A stretch of 64,000 nt of DNA from Paenibacillus caui (GTDB lineage Bacteria; Bacillota; Bacilli; Paenibacillales; Paenibacillaceae). Below, piece after piece: positions 7,836 through 16,211 of this stretch (the first letter of the stretch is position 1; each line of letters opens with the position of its first letter). Where the stretch lies: the NCBI RefSeq assembly GCF_019904135.1, contig NZ_JAIOGQ010000002.1:62001-126000 (forward strand), in the 5' to 3' direction. Below the pieces are notes generated by a model. The model had not been told where the DNA came from, searched no databases, and saw nothing but the letters and a program-made list of their open reading frames with translations. The translations under genes were made by a program, and so were the position numbers.

Positions 7836-9101
7836 TATTCCGCCATCCTGCGTTTGCAGCAGGCGTGAAGTTCTCTCCTTGCTGTTCTGTACAAGAATCC
7901 AGCCCAGTTTAGAGGAGAAAAACTGCAGCTTGACAACCTCCGGATACTCCTCCATGGTCGTGGTCAGCTTTTCGCTCTCAGGAAGCTTCGTCCAGGTCTT
8001 CCCCTGGTCGACCGTATGATACAGAGCGGATCCCTGCAGATTCCAGCCTTCCTTATCGTTCAGAAAAGTCGGCGCCAGCATGGAGTTCATGCCGGTCTGC
8101 CAGGCTAGAGGAAAAGATACGTAGCGGAAGCTGTTTCCTCCATCGGACGTAAAATACCCGCTAAACTTGTTCGACATTCCTTGCGTGTACATGACCGGAA
8201 CGAATCCGTTATGATCGCCGGCACTGAAGAAATAAGGCGTTGATGCCGTATACTTGTCAAATTTGCCGAGGATCTGTTTGTTGAAGACAGCCGAACTTTC
8301 TTTCCAATGGCGTCCGCCGTCTGATGTCACATACAGCTTGGGTGAATTCAGTTCCTGCAGCATGACGAACCCTTGTTGAACATTTCTAAAGACCATGCCC
8401 AGAAAATAACCGAAATCGGGAAGCTGATTCGACTGTTTCTCCTTGAGAGACTCTTCCAGACGATCATTCGACTTGGACCAGCTCATACCTCCGTCATAAG
8501 TGCTGTATAGCGTTTTCTTCTGATTGCCGGGTAAGCCGGAATCCGTCGTGGACATCAGCCAGCCGCGGGAAGTAGTCAGGAAGAAGAGACTGTTTAATTC
8601 CACTTCTTTGGGAAGCGTACCAATTTTCCAGCTCGTTCCTCCATCCTCCGTACGAAGTATAATGCTTTCCGTATTTCCTTGCGCTTTACGTACAATCCAT
8701 CCGTGCTTGGGATCCAGAAAAAACATCTCTTTACCGTAACTGATCGACTTGGGAAATTGTACCGTCGCGGCAGGTGAGATGTTAGTCCAGGTTTCTCCAT
8801 TGTCCTGAGTCATGTAAAGGCGGAGTTCGCCCCGGGTAAGCCCCCAGGCAATGCCTGTCGTATCACTCAGCAACTGAAAATCCGTCAATCTTGTCTGAAT
8901 TTGATACTTCTGGTTCGCTTCCGAAGCGGCGCTTTGGGTTTTGGACGCAGTAGGAGTGATCACAGTGAGTACTTGTCCATCCTCCTGAACATCCTTTTCT
9001 TTCAATGCGGCTGTGTTTGAATCATTCTGTCTTGATGTACAGGCAGTCAGCAGCAGACAGCCCGCCACAAGTGTAATAAGTACCCCTCGCCAGTTGCTCA
9101 A
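7818..9101 (-). CDS. Lipoprotein with Asp-box (BNR-like) beta-propeller
   Basis: 427 residues when started at TTG (9099-9101), which has AGAAGGAGG nine bases upstream; an ATG 42 bases further up has no ribosome binding site. Residues 1-21 form a lipoprotein signal ending in LLLTAC with Cys21. The mature part carries seven Asp-box-like turns: TQDNGETW, TEDGGTSW, TYDGGMSW, TSDGGRHW, TSDGGNSF, TVDQGKTW and TQDGGISW, which suggests a seven-bladed propeller like the YCF48/BNR group. Such proteins bind proteins or glycans; no catalytic residues of sialidases are obvious. It follows the deacetylase gene by 84 bp on the same strand and may share its transcript. Confidence 0.85.
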   Translation of the reverse strand: MSNWRGVLITLVAGCLLLTACTSRQNDSNTAALKEKDVQEDGQVLTVITPTASKTQSAASEANQKYQIQTRLTDFQLLSDTTGIAWGLTRGELRLYMTQDNGETWTNISPAATVQFPKSISYGKEMFFLDPKHGWIVRKAQGNTESIILRTEDGGTSWKIGTLPKEVELNSLFFLTTSRGWLMSTTDSGLPGNQKKTLYSTYDGGMSWSKSNDRLEESLKEKQSNQLPDFGYFLGMVFRNVQQGFVMLQELNSPKLYVTSDGGRHWKESSAVFNKQILGKFDKYTASTPYFFSAGDHNGFVPVMYTQGMSNKFSGYFTSDGGNSFRYVSFPLAWQTGMNSMLAPTFLNDKEGWNLQGSALYHTVDQGKTWTKLPESEKLTTTMEEYPEVVKLQFFSSKLGWILVQNSKERTSRLLQTQDGGISWHML

Positions 9102-9185
9102 GCCGTCCTGCCTCCTTCTTGTTGGTTGCTCTTTATACTCCATTATAGAAAAAAGTTGATAGCAAGTCTATGAAAGCGGAATCAT

Positions 9186-10292
9186 CTACAATCGGTCATC
9201 TTTTGCAAAATTAACGACAAGGTGATGATCCGGTTTGTAGACGGCAAAAGAGTAGCCCTGCTCTCTCAGGTAGGTGATAATTTGCGGAAGCGCTTGGACT
9301 GTCTGTTTTTTCTCATGCATCAAAATGACATTCAGCTTTCCGTGAACCTGCCGTTTGACTTGATGAATCACTTTATCCGGCTCCCCGGTGTAGCTCCAGT
9401 CTTTAGAATCGACAGTCCAATCCCACATCTTGAAGCCTGCGTCTGCAATATCGTCCCGAAAGCTTTTGCCGATTTGCGGAGCACTGCCATACGGGGCGCG
9501 AATCAGATCGACGTCTTCACCGGTCAATTCCTTGAACAAAGCCTGTTCCTGTTTGAATTCGTTAATGAAATGGGCTGAGCTTCCGCTTTTGTACAGTTTC
9601 TTATAGCTGTGGCTCATGCTGTGCAAACCGGGATAATGCCCTTCCTTCAGCAGCCGGTTGATTTGCCCCTGATGATCTTCAAGCTGGCTGCCGATCAGAA
9701 AAAACGTTGCGTGAATATTTTGCTTGTCCAAAATATCAAGTATTTGATCGGTATATGGGCTCGGCCCATCATCAAATGTTAAATAAACCGTTTTGTCTGA
9801 AACCGGTGACGGTTCGGCCGGCTTGGCTGTCTTACTTTCCTTGGAAGCTGCCGCTTTGTTGCTTTTGTTTGATGCTGCCGATTTGGCCAGGACAGCATTA
9901 CCAGCATTCGTTTTGTTGCCTGTCGTTGTGCGAGCCTTTGTCTCGTCTGTTTTAACCGAATTAGACTTGCTCGCTTTTGCGCTTGTGACAGCTTTTTGAG
10001 GTCCGCTATATGTATGATGTTCTGTGCCGGACTTATCGGTGGATTCTGTCCCTTTCGGGACCGGGTTCAATTTTGCCGATGGAGGAAGTCCCTGGTGCGC
10101 TCCGGTTGATGAGGCCATACCTGGAATTTCAATTGTTTTGCTAACAACTGTGGGCGCCTGGTTTCTTGCCGAATAGATTGATACCAAAGCCAGCACGACA
10201 ACTGCTGAGGCCAGCACGGTGTTGACTTTTCCCAGCGTTAATCGTTTACGGCCCGTTTTCCTTTTGTTAATGTCCTTCATAATCGCCTTCAC
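9186..10292 (-). CDS. Polysaccharide deacetylase (NodB domain), membrane-anchored
   Basis: About 368 residues. GTG at 10290-10292 is preferred because GAGG sits six bases upstream; a TTG directly before it is also possible. A basic N-terminus is followed by one membrane segment (about residues 25-43), then a Ser/Lys/Ala/Thr-rich linker of about 125 residues that could span the wall. The NodB domain has TFDDGPS (motif 1), HSMSH (motif 2), RAPYGS (motif 3), DWTVDSKDW (motif 4) and ILMHE (motif 5). All metal ligands (Asp, two His) are present, so it is probably active on peptidoglycan or another N-acetylated wall polymer. Its downstream neighbour is the propeller lipoprotein. Confidence 0.9.
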   Translation of the reverse strand: MKAIMKDINKRKTGRKRLTLGKVNTVLASAVVVLALVSIYSARNQAPTVVSKTIEIPGMASSTGAHQGLPPSAKLNPVPKGTESTDKSGTEHHTYSGPQKAVTSAKASKSNSVKTDETKARTTTGNKTNAGNAVLAKSAASNKSNKAAASKESKTAKPAEPSPVSDKTVYLTFDDGPSPYTDQILDILDKQNIHATFFLIGSQLEDHQGQINRLLKEGHYPGLHSMSHSYKKLYKSGSSAHFINEFKQEQALFKELTGEDVDLIRAPYGSAPQIGKSFRDDIADAGFKMWDWTVDSKDWSYTGEPDKVIHQVKRQVHGKLNVILMHEKKQTVQALPQIITYLREQGYSFAVYKPDHHLVVNFAKDDRL

Positions 10293-10416
10293 CAATGCCC
10301 TCTCTGCAACGAGCTCTATGATCTATTAATAGAATAATACAAATCGCGGGAGCTGTTTTTACAGAATGGTTACATTTGGGGTAGAAATTACATACATTTT
10401 GGCAGGTGAATGGTTG

Positions 10417-10442
10417 AAAAAACCGCCAAAAAGGCGGTTTTT
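10417..10442 (-). terminator. Terminator ending the giant-protein operon
   Basis: AAAAACCGCC pairs with GGCGGTTTTT around an AAAAA/TTTTT loop; T-runs are present in both directions. It follows the kinase remnant by 17 bp and also lies upstream of the deacetylase gene. Confidence 0.9.
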
Positions 10443-10459
10443 GGAATAGTTTCATCATT

Positions 10460-11020
10460 TCACGGAACTACGAGCATTTTTGAAAGCAGCGATTCAAAAT
10501 CTACTGTTTGAAGCGTGTTCTCCCACTCCTGCAGCACGGGGGCAGAAAGCCTGACCCCAAGAATATGGCTGAACTCTATAAGTTTGCTTATACCCAGCCT
10601 AACACGTCTCCGGTAAGCCGAAGACCCGTATCTTCTTGGATCCTCCTTGCCAGAGCTACTCCATACTGGCTTGAGCTCCTCCCGGATATTTTTGTAGAGT
10701 ACTTCCTGACCGGCCCTACGGGCATGCAGATTGGCAAAAGACTCTGCAAGGCTGTACGCCAGTCTTCCATCGAGACTTGCTGCTCATTTTCCCCCAAATC
10801 CTCCAGTATGATCAGACCTACGCAGGGATCACATGCGAGCAGTTCCGGCTTGAACCTGAAAGGCAGCGGCAGCGCCTCCAGAAAATGATAAGCGCTCTAC
10901 CATGGAAAGCCGGCAGGACAGCACCTTAAAGTCAGCGATCTCAACTTTTGTATTCCAGGCCTGACCAAGCAAGGCAGTCACTTGATTGCCAAGCCTCGAA
11001 TACGGATTCAACTCTTTCAT
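10460..11020 (-). pseudogene. Frameshifted aminoglycoside-phosphotransferase-like kinase remnant
   Basis: Similarity continues through three reading frames. Frame one starts at ATG (11018-11020) and gives MKELNPYSRLGNQVTALLGQ and onward. A second frame then gives LPFRFKPELLACDP and GLIILEDLGENEQQVSMEDW, and a third gives YSLAESFANLHARRAG, YKNIREELKPVW and VLQEWENTLQTVDFESLL, ending at a TGA at 10460-10462. GLIILEDLG and SFANLHARRAG are typical of the APH/choline-kinase fold around the hinge. At about 187 codons it is too short for the family (about 270-330); the N-lobe ATP-binding part looks deleted and the C-lobe catalytic loop is missing. The ATG lies one base after the collar-gene stop, behind AAGGGACATTGAG, so it once ended the operon. 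Confidence 0.75.
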
Positions 11021-11021
11021 C

Positions 11022-12326
11022 TCAATGTCCCTTATAGATCAGGAAGCAGAGGGCATACCATTTGGGCTTGTTTTCTCCGGAAGACAAACCGGTCACCGCC
11101 TTGCCTGTGACATTATGAGAATGAGCGCCCGCCGCCTGGGTTTGCGTATTACCGTCCACCGGCTGGCTGTGTCTATCGACAATTGTTCTGCCTCGGCCGC
11201 TGCTGGCCGTATTGGCATACCATCCTGAGGGGATGCCATGAGTGTGGTTTCCCGCTTGGGTGGTGCTTACCGGTGGATCCTGGTTGTCAAAAACCAAAGT
11301 ATGCACATGCTGATCGGGTTCCCCAAACTTGCCAACCGAATATAAATGCCCGGCCCCGATAATAAACCGGTCCCGCAAGTCGGGGGTTCCATTCTGGCCG
11401 TTGCACAAAGCCCAGCCGACTGGAATTTCTTTTTCGTCGCCGCTCCACATCATGATCATGCCCGGGACAAACGCTCCCATCCCGCTGAATCCGGAAGCTG
11501 ATACGGTTCCCTTCACATTCAAGGAATTTGGCGTATCATCGGCATTAGTGATATGGACCGTTAAATTATCGTACAAATACAGGGTCTCGCTTCGGGTTGT
11601 ATCTTTGTATGAAGCCGTAAGCGTAAACGTTGTCGTTTGATTCAGCCCGCCGCTAAGGATCACAGAGGTATTTTTTCCGGTGTATAAGGGATTTGCATCC
11701 GCTGCCGTCGTTACCGTAAATTCATCGGCACCCCCTTCCCAGCTGAGAACCATAGGTTCCCCGTTCGCAAAGTTACCTGCCGGAATTCGCTCCGGTTTGG
11801 TGCTATCATAATGACTGGCCGTAAAATTACGCAGGAAAAAGGAAGGGGCCGCTACCGGAACGTAAAACGACTTGTTGCGCTCCTTATAGCTGTCTGAAGT
11901 GCTTGTGCTTGATATTTCTTCAATATACAGCTGGATGCTGCCCACGTTCTGCGTCACCTGCTCGATGCCGATTGTAAGCACAAGCGGATAATTGATCAAA
12001 TAATTGCTCGGATCGGTGCATTCAAAATGAATGGGCACAAAATCGAACGGCCCTTTCCGGCCAATGGCCACGGGCTTTACGATCGTTCTTGACAGCCCCT
12101 GCCACTTTGCCGTGTTAACGTTCGGATTGAAGGCATCGTTTTGGCTAAGTACCCCGGCAGGAATATAGACATTGATTTCCCGGCAATAGACATCATGGTT
12201 ATCCTGAGACGTTATCATGAGATAAAGCATGCCGTATTCCTGTGCCGATGCTCCTCCCGCCCGAAGCGGATCCGGGACCGTGGTGATGGTGTACTGCAGA
12301 AGCGGTAAATTTGATTCGTTAGCCAT
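11022..12326 (-). CDS. Phage tail-collar / HxH fibre-like protein
   Basis: 434 residues, ATG behind GGAGGAACAGCAATA. The N-terminal 160 residues are beta-rich and unrecognised. Residues about 165-275 look like an Ig-type module (GEPMVLSWEGGADEFTV, then TTTFTLTASYKDTT). Residues about 285-345 match the tail-collar domain (PGMIMMWSGDEKEIPVGWAL, CNGQNGTPDLRDRFIIGAG). The C-terminal part has three HxH motifs (HVHT, HTHG, HSHN), which in phage fibres such as T4 gp12 and gp37 bind metal along a trimer axis, and it ends WYALCFLIYK. No signal peptide is present. It lies 27 bp downstream of the 1285-residue gene and directly before the kinase remnant. A role as a receptor-binding or surface fibre is inferred. 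Confidence 0.8.
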   Translation of the reverse strand: MANESNLPLLQYTITTVPDPLRAGGASAQEYGMLYLMITSQDNHDVYCREINVYIPAGVLSQNDAFNPNVNTAKWQGLSRTIVKPVAIGRKGPFDFVPIHFECTDPSNYLINYPLVLTIGIEQVTQNVGSIQLYIEEISSTSTSDSYKERNKSFYVPVAAPSFFLRNFTASHYDSTKPERIPAGNFANGEPMVLSWEGGADEFTVTTAADANPLYTGKNTSVILSGGLNQTTTFTLTASYKDTTRSETLYLYDNLTVHITNADDTPNSLNVKGTVSASGFSGMGAFVPGMIMMWSGDEKEIPVGWALCNGQNGTPDLRDRFIIGAGHLYSVGKFGEPDQHVHTLVFDNQDPPVSTTQAGNHTHGIPSGWYANTASSGRGRTIVDRHSQPVDGNTQTQAAGAHSHNVTGKAVTGLSSGENKPKWYALCFLIYKGH

Positions 12327-12353
12327 TATTGCTGTTCCTCCAATTTCATTGGT

Positions 12354-15300
12354 TTATTGATCGGATTCATCCCCAAGCCTAAACTGTAAAACGCCTTCGC
12401 GCAGCGATTTGGGGCTGCTGCTCAGCTCCGCCTTCTCCTGACTGGAAGAAAGGCCAAAGGTTTGCACGGGCGTTCCCGAGGAAGGTGCGGCTTTCTCGAG
12501 CCAGCGCCACTGCCCGCCTTTTTCGATCGGTACAGGCATGGTCATGGAAAACTTCGGCGAATCGTCTCCTGAACTCGAAACGGGTGAAAGACCGATCTCC
12601 GTAATTAGCGGTCCGGTGAAGAACTGAATACTCAACCTGCTTAAGCATGAATCTACCAGCCCGGAGGGGAGCTGAAGCGTCTGTACCGGCAGCAGCCCGC
12701 TAACGGCATGAACAACGGACCACGGATCCATGAGCATGAGCAAACTTATGGCTGTTTGCCCGTCAAAACGGAGCTTTAAAAAACCACCCGGCCCAATAGG
12801 CTGCAGATAGGACTCCTGTTCTTCCTGAGCTTCAGCCGTATCCACGCAGTGAAAGACATCATAGTCGCCATTTGCATAATAGCCGATCAAGCCATCCTGG
12901 CGAATGTCCGGATCCCCGAGCCGGATTTCATAATCATTTTGCGTAAATGTGGGCGCCGGCGGATTAAACGTCGCTCTCCAACCGGGATCCGCGAGCGGAA
13001 ATCCATCCAGCTCAAGTCGAATTTCTGCCCGGGCCAGGGCGAGAGGCCGTCCTGTCAATATAGACAAGTTCCGGCTTTGTGCGCTTCCCGGCGGATCAAC
13101 CATCCAAAGCGCTTTGTCGATAACCGCAAGAAGCTGGTCAAAAGCACGGGTGTCTTTGGTCAGCAGACTGCTTGCCACTTTCGCCAATTCCGGCGCCTTC
13201 TTCTCTACATCAGAAATGGAAGCATAATCGCCCCTGATAGAAAAACGAAGTATCAGCTGCTCCTTCCCGCCCTGTCCGACCACTTTGACCAATTCGCCAA
13301 TGGATTTCCCCTGGCCGTCGTACAGGGAAATAGACCTGTCGAGATGATTGGCCAGCAGCCAGCCTGCGATCGGGTTAATCTCCGGATCTATATCCAGGGA
13401 CAGATCCGGGATTGCGGCATCCATGAAATTAAAATGAAGCCGGCTGTACTGGATCAATCTGGGCGGCAGCTGCACAAATTTTGCAGGATTCACGTCCTCG
13501 ATCGGGTGATCCGGCTTCATCCCTTCAGCCACTATGGGCGTAAACTTATCGGAAGAGGAAAGCCCTGAATCGCCGATGATATCAAGAATTTGGCCGAAAG
13601 CATCATAAACCGCCAGATATGAAAAATAAAACTGACCCTGCCGTGTGGCTTGGAAATCTGCTGAGTCGCCGGAAGAATGAAGATACGGCAGCTGGCGGAC
13701 CTGATCGCCGACCAAATCGCTTAATGAAGCTTTGCTGCCATCTGCAAATTGGAAAGTCAAGTTTTGATCCGGCGCAAGCTGAGTCCGAATGTCCCGCAGC
13801 GACAGCTGTTCAGCAAATCCCGACAGCTTCTGGGATATGAAATCCCACTTGTCGATTTGCTCGATGTAGCTATCCAGCTCGTCCAATAGTTTGGAATCCG
13901 CGTCGGACTGCGTCGCGGCCAGCTTGGCAATGCGGTTTCTGAACAGATATGAGGTTTGCGGCGTAAGCAGCACATCCCCCCCAATCGTTTGAAAATCCGC
14001 ATGCCCGGCGGTGCCTGTAAAGCGGTAGTCCGTGCCGTCAAACCTCCAGTTCGGCGTTCCTCCATCAGAAACGCCATAAGGAATCGGGTACCAGTTCACT
14101 ACCCATTTGAGCATAAACGGGTTCCAAGGTCGCGACCAAACGCCGGGCAGAATGGCCGGCAGCGTTCCTTGAAAATGTTCCGGATTATGGGAAGCCACCA
14201 ACTGTGGAGTGATTTCGGGTTGCTGCACAGCCATGACGGGGGCGTTCATCGGATCCAGGAAAAACCACTCCACGGTTAGAGCGTTAAGGGTATCTGTCAA
14301 TGCCGCCGCTGTACCGGCCGATATGTAATCACCCTGAATCGACGCGGCGAGCGTGTCCCGGGACAGCGGCAGGACCGGAAGTTCCGAAGCAAGATCAGCC
14401 GCGGTGACTTTAGTTGACCCGGCTATGACGCCCTGTACGGTTTGACCCGTATAGCGGCAGGCCAGCCTGTCTTCCTTATCCGGAATACGTGCTGTGCTCC
14501 CCGCACCTCTGATCAGAACGACAGGGTCGTTCGCCGACCAGTATCTGGCATGCGGGATCGCCTTCAGACGCCGTCCCGCGGACAGCATGCCCTGCTTCCG
14601 TTTGGCGTCTTCGAAAGAGGCAATGCCGGCAGCCAGCGCTTCTTCAGGCGTGGATTTGCCGCTGCTGTAAACCGGTAGCGGCAGCTTGGGGGCAAGTTCT
14701 TTATTCAGCTTGTTCATCAGCTTCGCCACCCTGGCCGGAATACTGTAAATATTGGACGGGCCCGGCGGCTCAGTAGGATTATAGGAAGCATCATCCTTCG
14801 GAGCCAGCGCCTTGGCGAATTGTTCGGGGGTAACGCCCCCCGGCTTGCTGAAAGACGGATAGCTGTTGTATTTTCCCTGCTTCCACCATATGGCATAGAG
14901 CTGCCACTGCTCGCTGTAAAGCTCATTCAGCGTTTGATCATAAGCGGCTTGCACATTGTTCAGATCTGCCAGCCAGCTCTCCTGCTGCCTGCGTACCTCT
15001 ATGGCTGCGGGAGACAGTGCTTGCGCCGGCGCATCATCCGAATCTACAATAATCCAGCGGTATCCCCCCGCTTTCGAGCCGAACCATTCCTGCCGGATTC
15101 GATGGTCCAACTGATTCCAGCCGTCCGGCTGGTCTGCCACATGCAGCAAATCATATTGAAAGGCTTCAAGCAGATCGGCGGCATTGGAAAGGCCTCCCAG
15201 TATTTGTTTGGCATCGGCTTCGCCATCTCTTGCACTGTCTTCCAACTGCTGCTGCACAAGGGCTATGAAGGCATCAATGGAGGTATTTCCGACCGAGATA

Positions 15301-16211
15301 TGAATGTTGTTCCCGTCGTCATTCTGATAGTGCTCCTTGATCGTCGGAATTTCCGCATCAGGATTCCATTCCAGACTAAGCACTACCCCTTGATAAAGGC
15401 TTCCGGCGGGAAGTATTCCATCACCCGTTTCCTGCACCTTCCACCCGTTCGCCGCGAGCCAGGAAGCATACGCTTCCTGCGGCGTGATTCCGCCGGATAG
15501 CTCCATTCGGCACTTCACGACCGGGTCTTCGGCGTTGTTCGAGTACCAGCCAATAACCGTATAGCTCAACTGGCTTGCTCCTGCCAGATCTTCAAGCTTG
15601 TCACGAAAGGAAAATACCTTTTGGCAATGCGGCTGATAGGCCGAAAATAAGGCATTGCCCGGGGATACGGCTGTGACAAACAGCTCCTCTATCCCTTTCT
15701 CCGTCCACTGCTCCAGGTTATAGGATTGTCCCAGTAGTCCGCAGACCGCTTCTCCCTCAGCCGGATTCAGCTTGTCTGCAGCGTTTCTGCGAGCCGGGTC
15801 CTTGCTGAGCTTCCAGGCGGCTATCGTAGCAGCATCAAACATATAATTGCTGGATTCCTCATCGCCTGGAGCATCGCTTTCAATGACAAAAGCTCTGAGC
15901 GAACGTTTGTCTCCGGAAGCGCTTTGTCTCAATATCAGCCAACGGTTTGGCGTCTTCGGAAAACGGATTTCCCGCGTCACAGGGTCCTGAATGCCATGCT
16001 TTAACGCATCCGGCAAAGACCAATGCAAATATACGCCCTGGCTGACAGGTATCCCAGGTTCAATCGAAGACGGGCTCGGCTCCGAGCTGCCGAATTCTGA
16101 GAGTGTGATATAGGTCTGCGGCCAACGGCGGAACGGCTGGTTGGATACGACGCTGGCGTTAACCGCCAAAGCGTTAACTCCAATAGGGACAATCAGTATC
16201 GGATCAGACAT
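12354..16211 (-). CDS. Very large protein of unknown function (1285 aa) in the giant-protein operon
   Basis: The start is set at ATG 16209-16211, preceded by ACAGGAGGTCAACC; a longer frame upstream lacks support. The gene overlaps the end of the 789-residue gene by 8 bp, so translation is probably coupled. There is no signal peptide or membrane segment. The N-terminus has the striking stretch SQGVYLHWSLPDALKHG followed by FPKTPNRWLILRQ and FVIESD. A helical, Gln/Glu-rich part lies around residues 425-470. Near residues 670-790 are WNPFMLKWVVNWYPIPYGVS and SYLFRNRIAKL, and the C-terminal third contains GGFLKLRFDGQTAISLLML. I do not recognise a named domain. Context suggests a structural partner of its neighbours. 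Confidence 0.85.
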   Translation of the reverse strand: MSDPILIVPIGVNALAVNASVVSNQPFRRWPQTYITLSEFGSSEPSPSSIEPGIPVSQGVYLHWSLPDALKHGIQDPVTREIRFPKTPNRWLILRQSASGDKRSLRAFVIESDAPGDEESSNYMFDAATIAAWKLSKDPARRNAADKLNPAEGEAVCGLLGQSYNLEQWTEKGIEELFVTAVSPGNALFSAYQPHCQKVFSFRDKLEDLAGASQLSYTVIGWYSNNAEDPVVKCRMELSGGITPQEAYASWLAANGWKVQETGDGILPAGSLYQGVVLSLEWNPDAEIPTIKEHYQNDDGNNIHISVGNTSIDAFIALVQQQLEDSARDGEADAKQILGGLSNAADLLEAFQYDLLHVADQPDGWNQLDHRIRQEWFGSKAGGYRWIIVDSDDAPAQALSPAAIEVRRQQESWLADLNNVQAAYDQTLNELYSEQWQLYAIWWKQGKYNSYPSFSKPGGVTPEQFAKALAPKDDASYNPTEPPGPSNIYSIPARVAKLMNKLNKELAPKLPLPVYSSGKSTPEEALAAGIASFEDAKRKQGMLSAGRRLKAIPHARYWSANDPVVLIRGAGSTARIPDKEDRLACRYTGQTVQGVIAGSTKVTAADLASELPVLPLSRDTLAASIQGDYISAGTAAALTDTLNALTVEWFFLDPMNAPVMAVQQPEITPQLVASHNPEHFQGTLPAILPGVWSRPWNPFMLKWVVNWYPIPYGVSDGGTPNWRFDGTDYRFTGTAGHADFQTIGGDVLLTPQTSYLFRNRIAKLAATQSDADSKLLDELDSYIEQIDKWDFISQKLSGFAEQLSLRDIRTQLAPDQNLTFQFADGSKASLSDLVGDQVRQLPYLHSSGDSADFQATRQGQFYFSYLAVYDAFGQILDIIGDSGLSSSDKFTPIVAEGMKPDHPIEDVNPAKFVQLPPRLIQYSRLHFNFMDAAIPDLSLDIDPEINPIAGWLLANHLDRSISLYDGQGKSIGELVKVVGQGGKEQLILRFSIRGDYASISDVEKKAPELAKVASSLLTKDTRAFDQLLAVIDKALWMVDPPGSAQSRNLSILTGRPLALARAEIRLELDGFPLADPGWRATFNPPAPTFTQNDYEIRLGDPDIRQDGLIGYYANGDYDVFHCVDTAEAQEEQESYLQPIGPGGFLKLRFDGQTAISLLMLMDPWSVVHAVSGLLPVQTLQLPSGLVDSCLSRLSIQFFTGPLITEIGLSPVSSSGDDSPKFSMTMPVPIEKGGQWRWLEKAAPSSGTPVQTFGLSSSQEKAELSSSPKSLREGVLQFRLGDESDQ

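Noticed and set aside
12849-13568. 239-residue plus-strand reading frame inside the 1285-residue gene
   Set aside because: It is antisense, Arg/Gln-rich and has no ribosome binding site or family motif.
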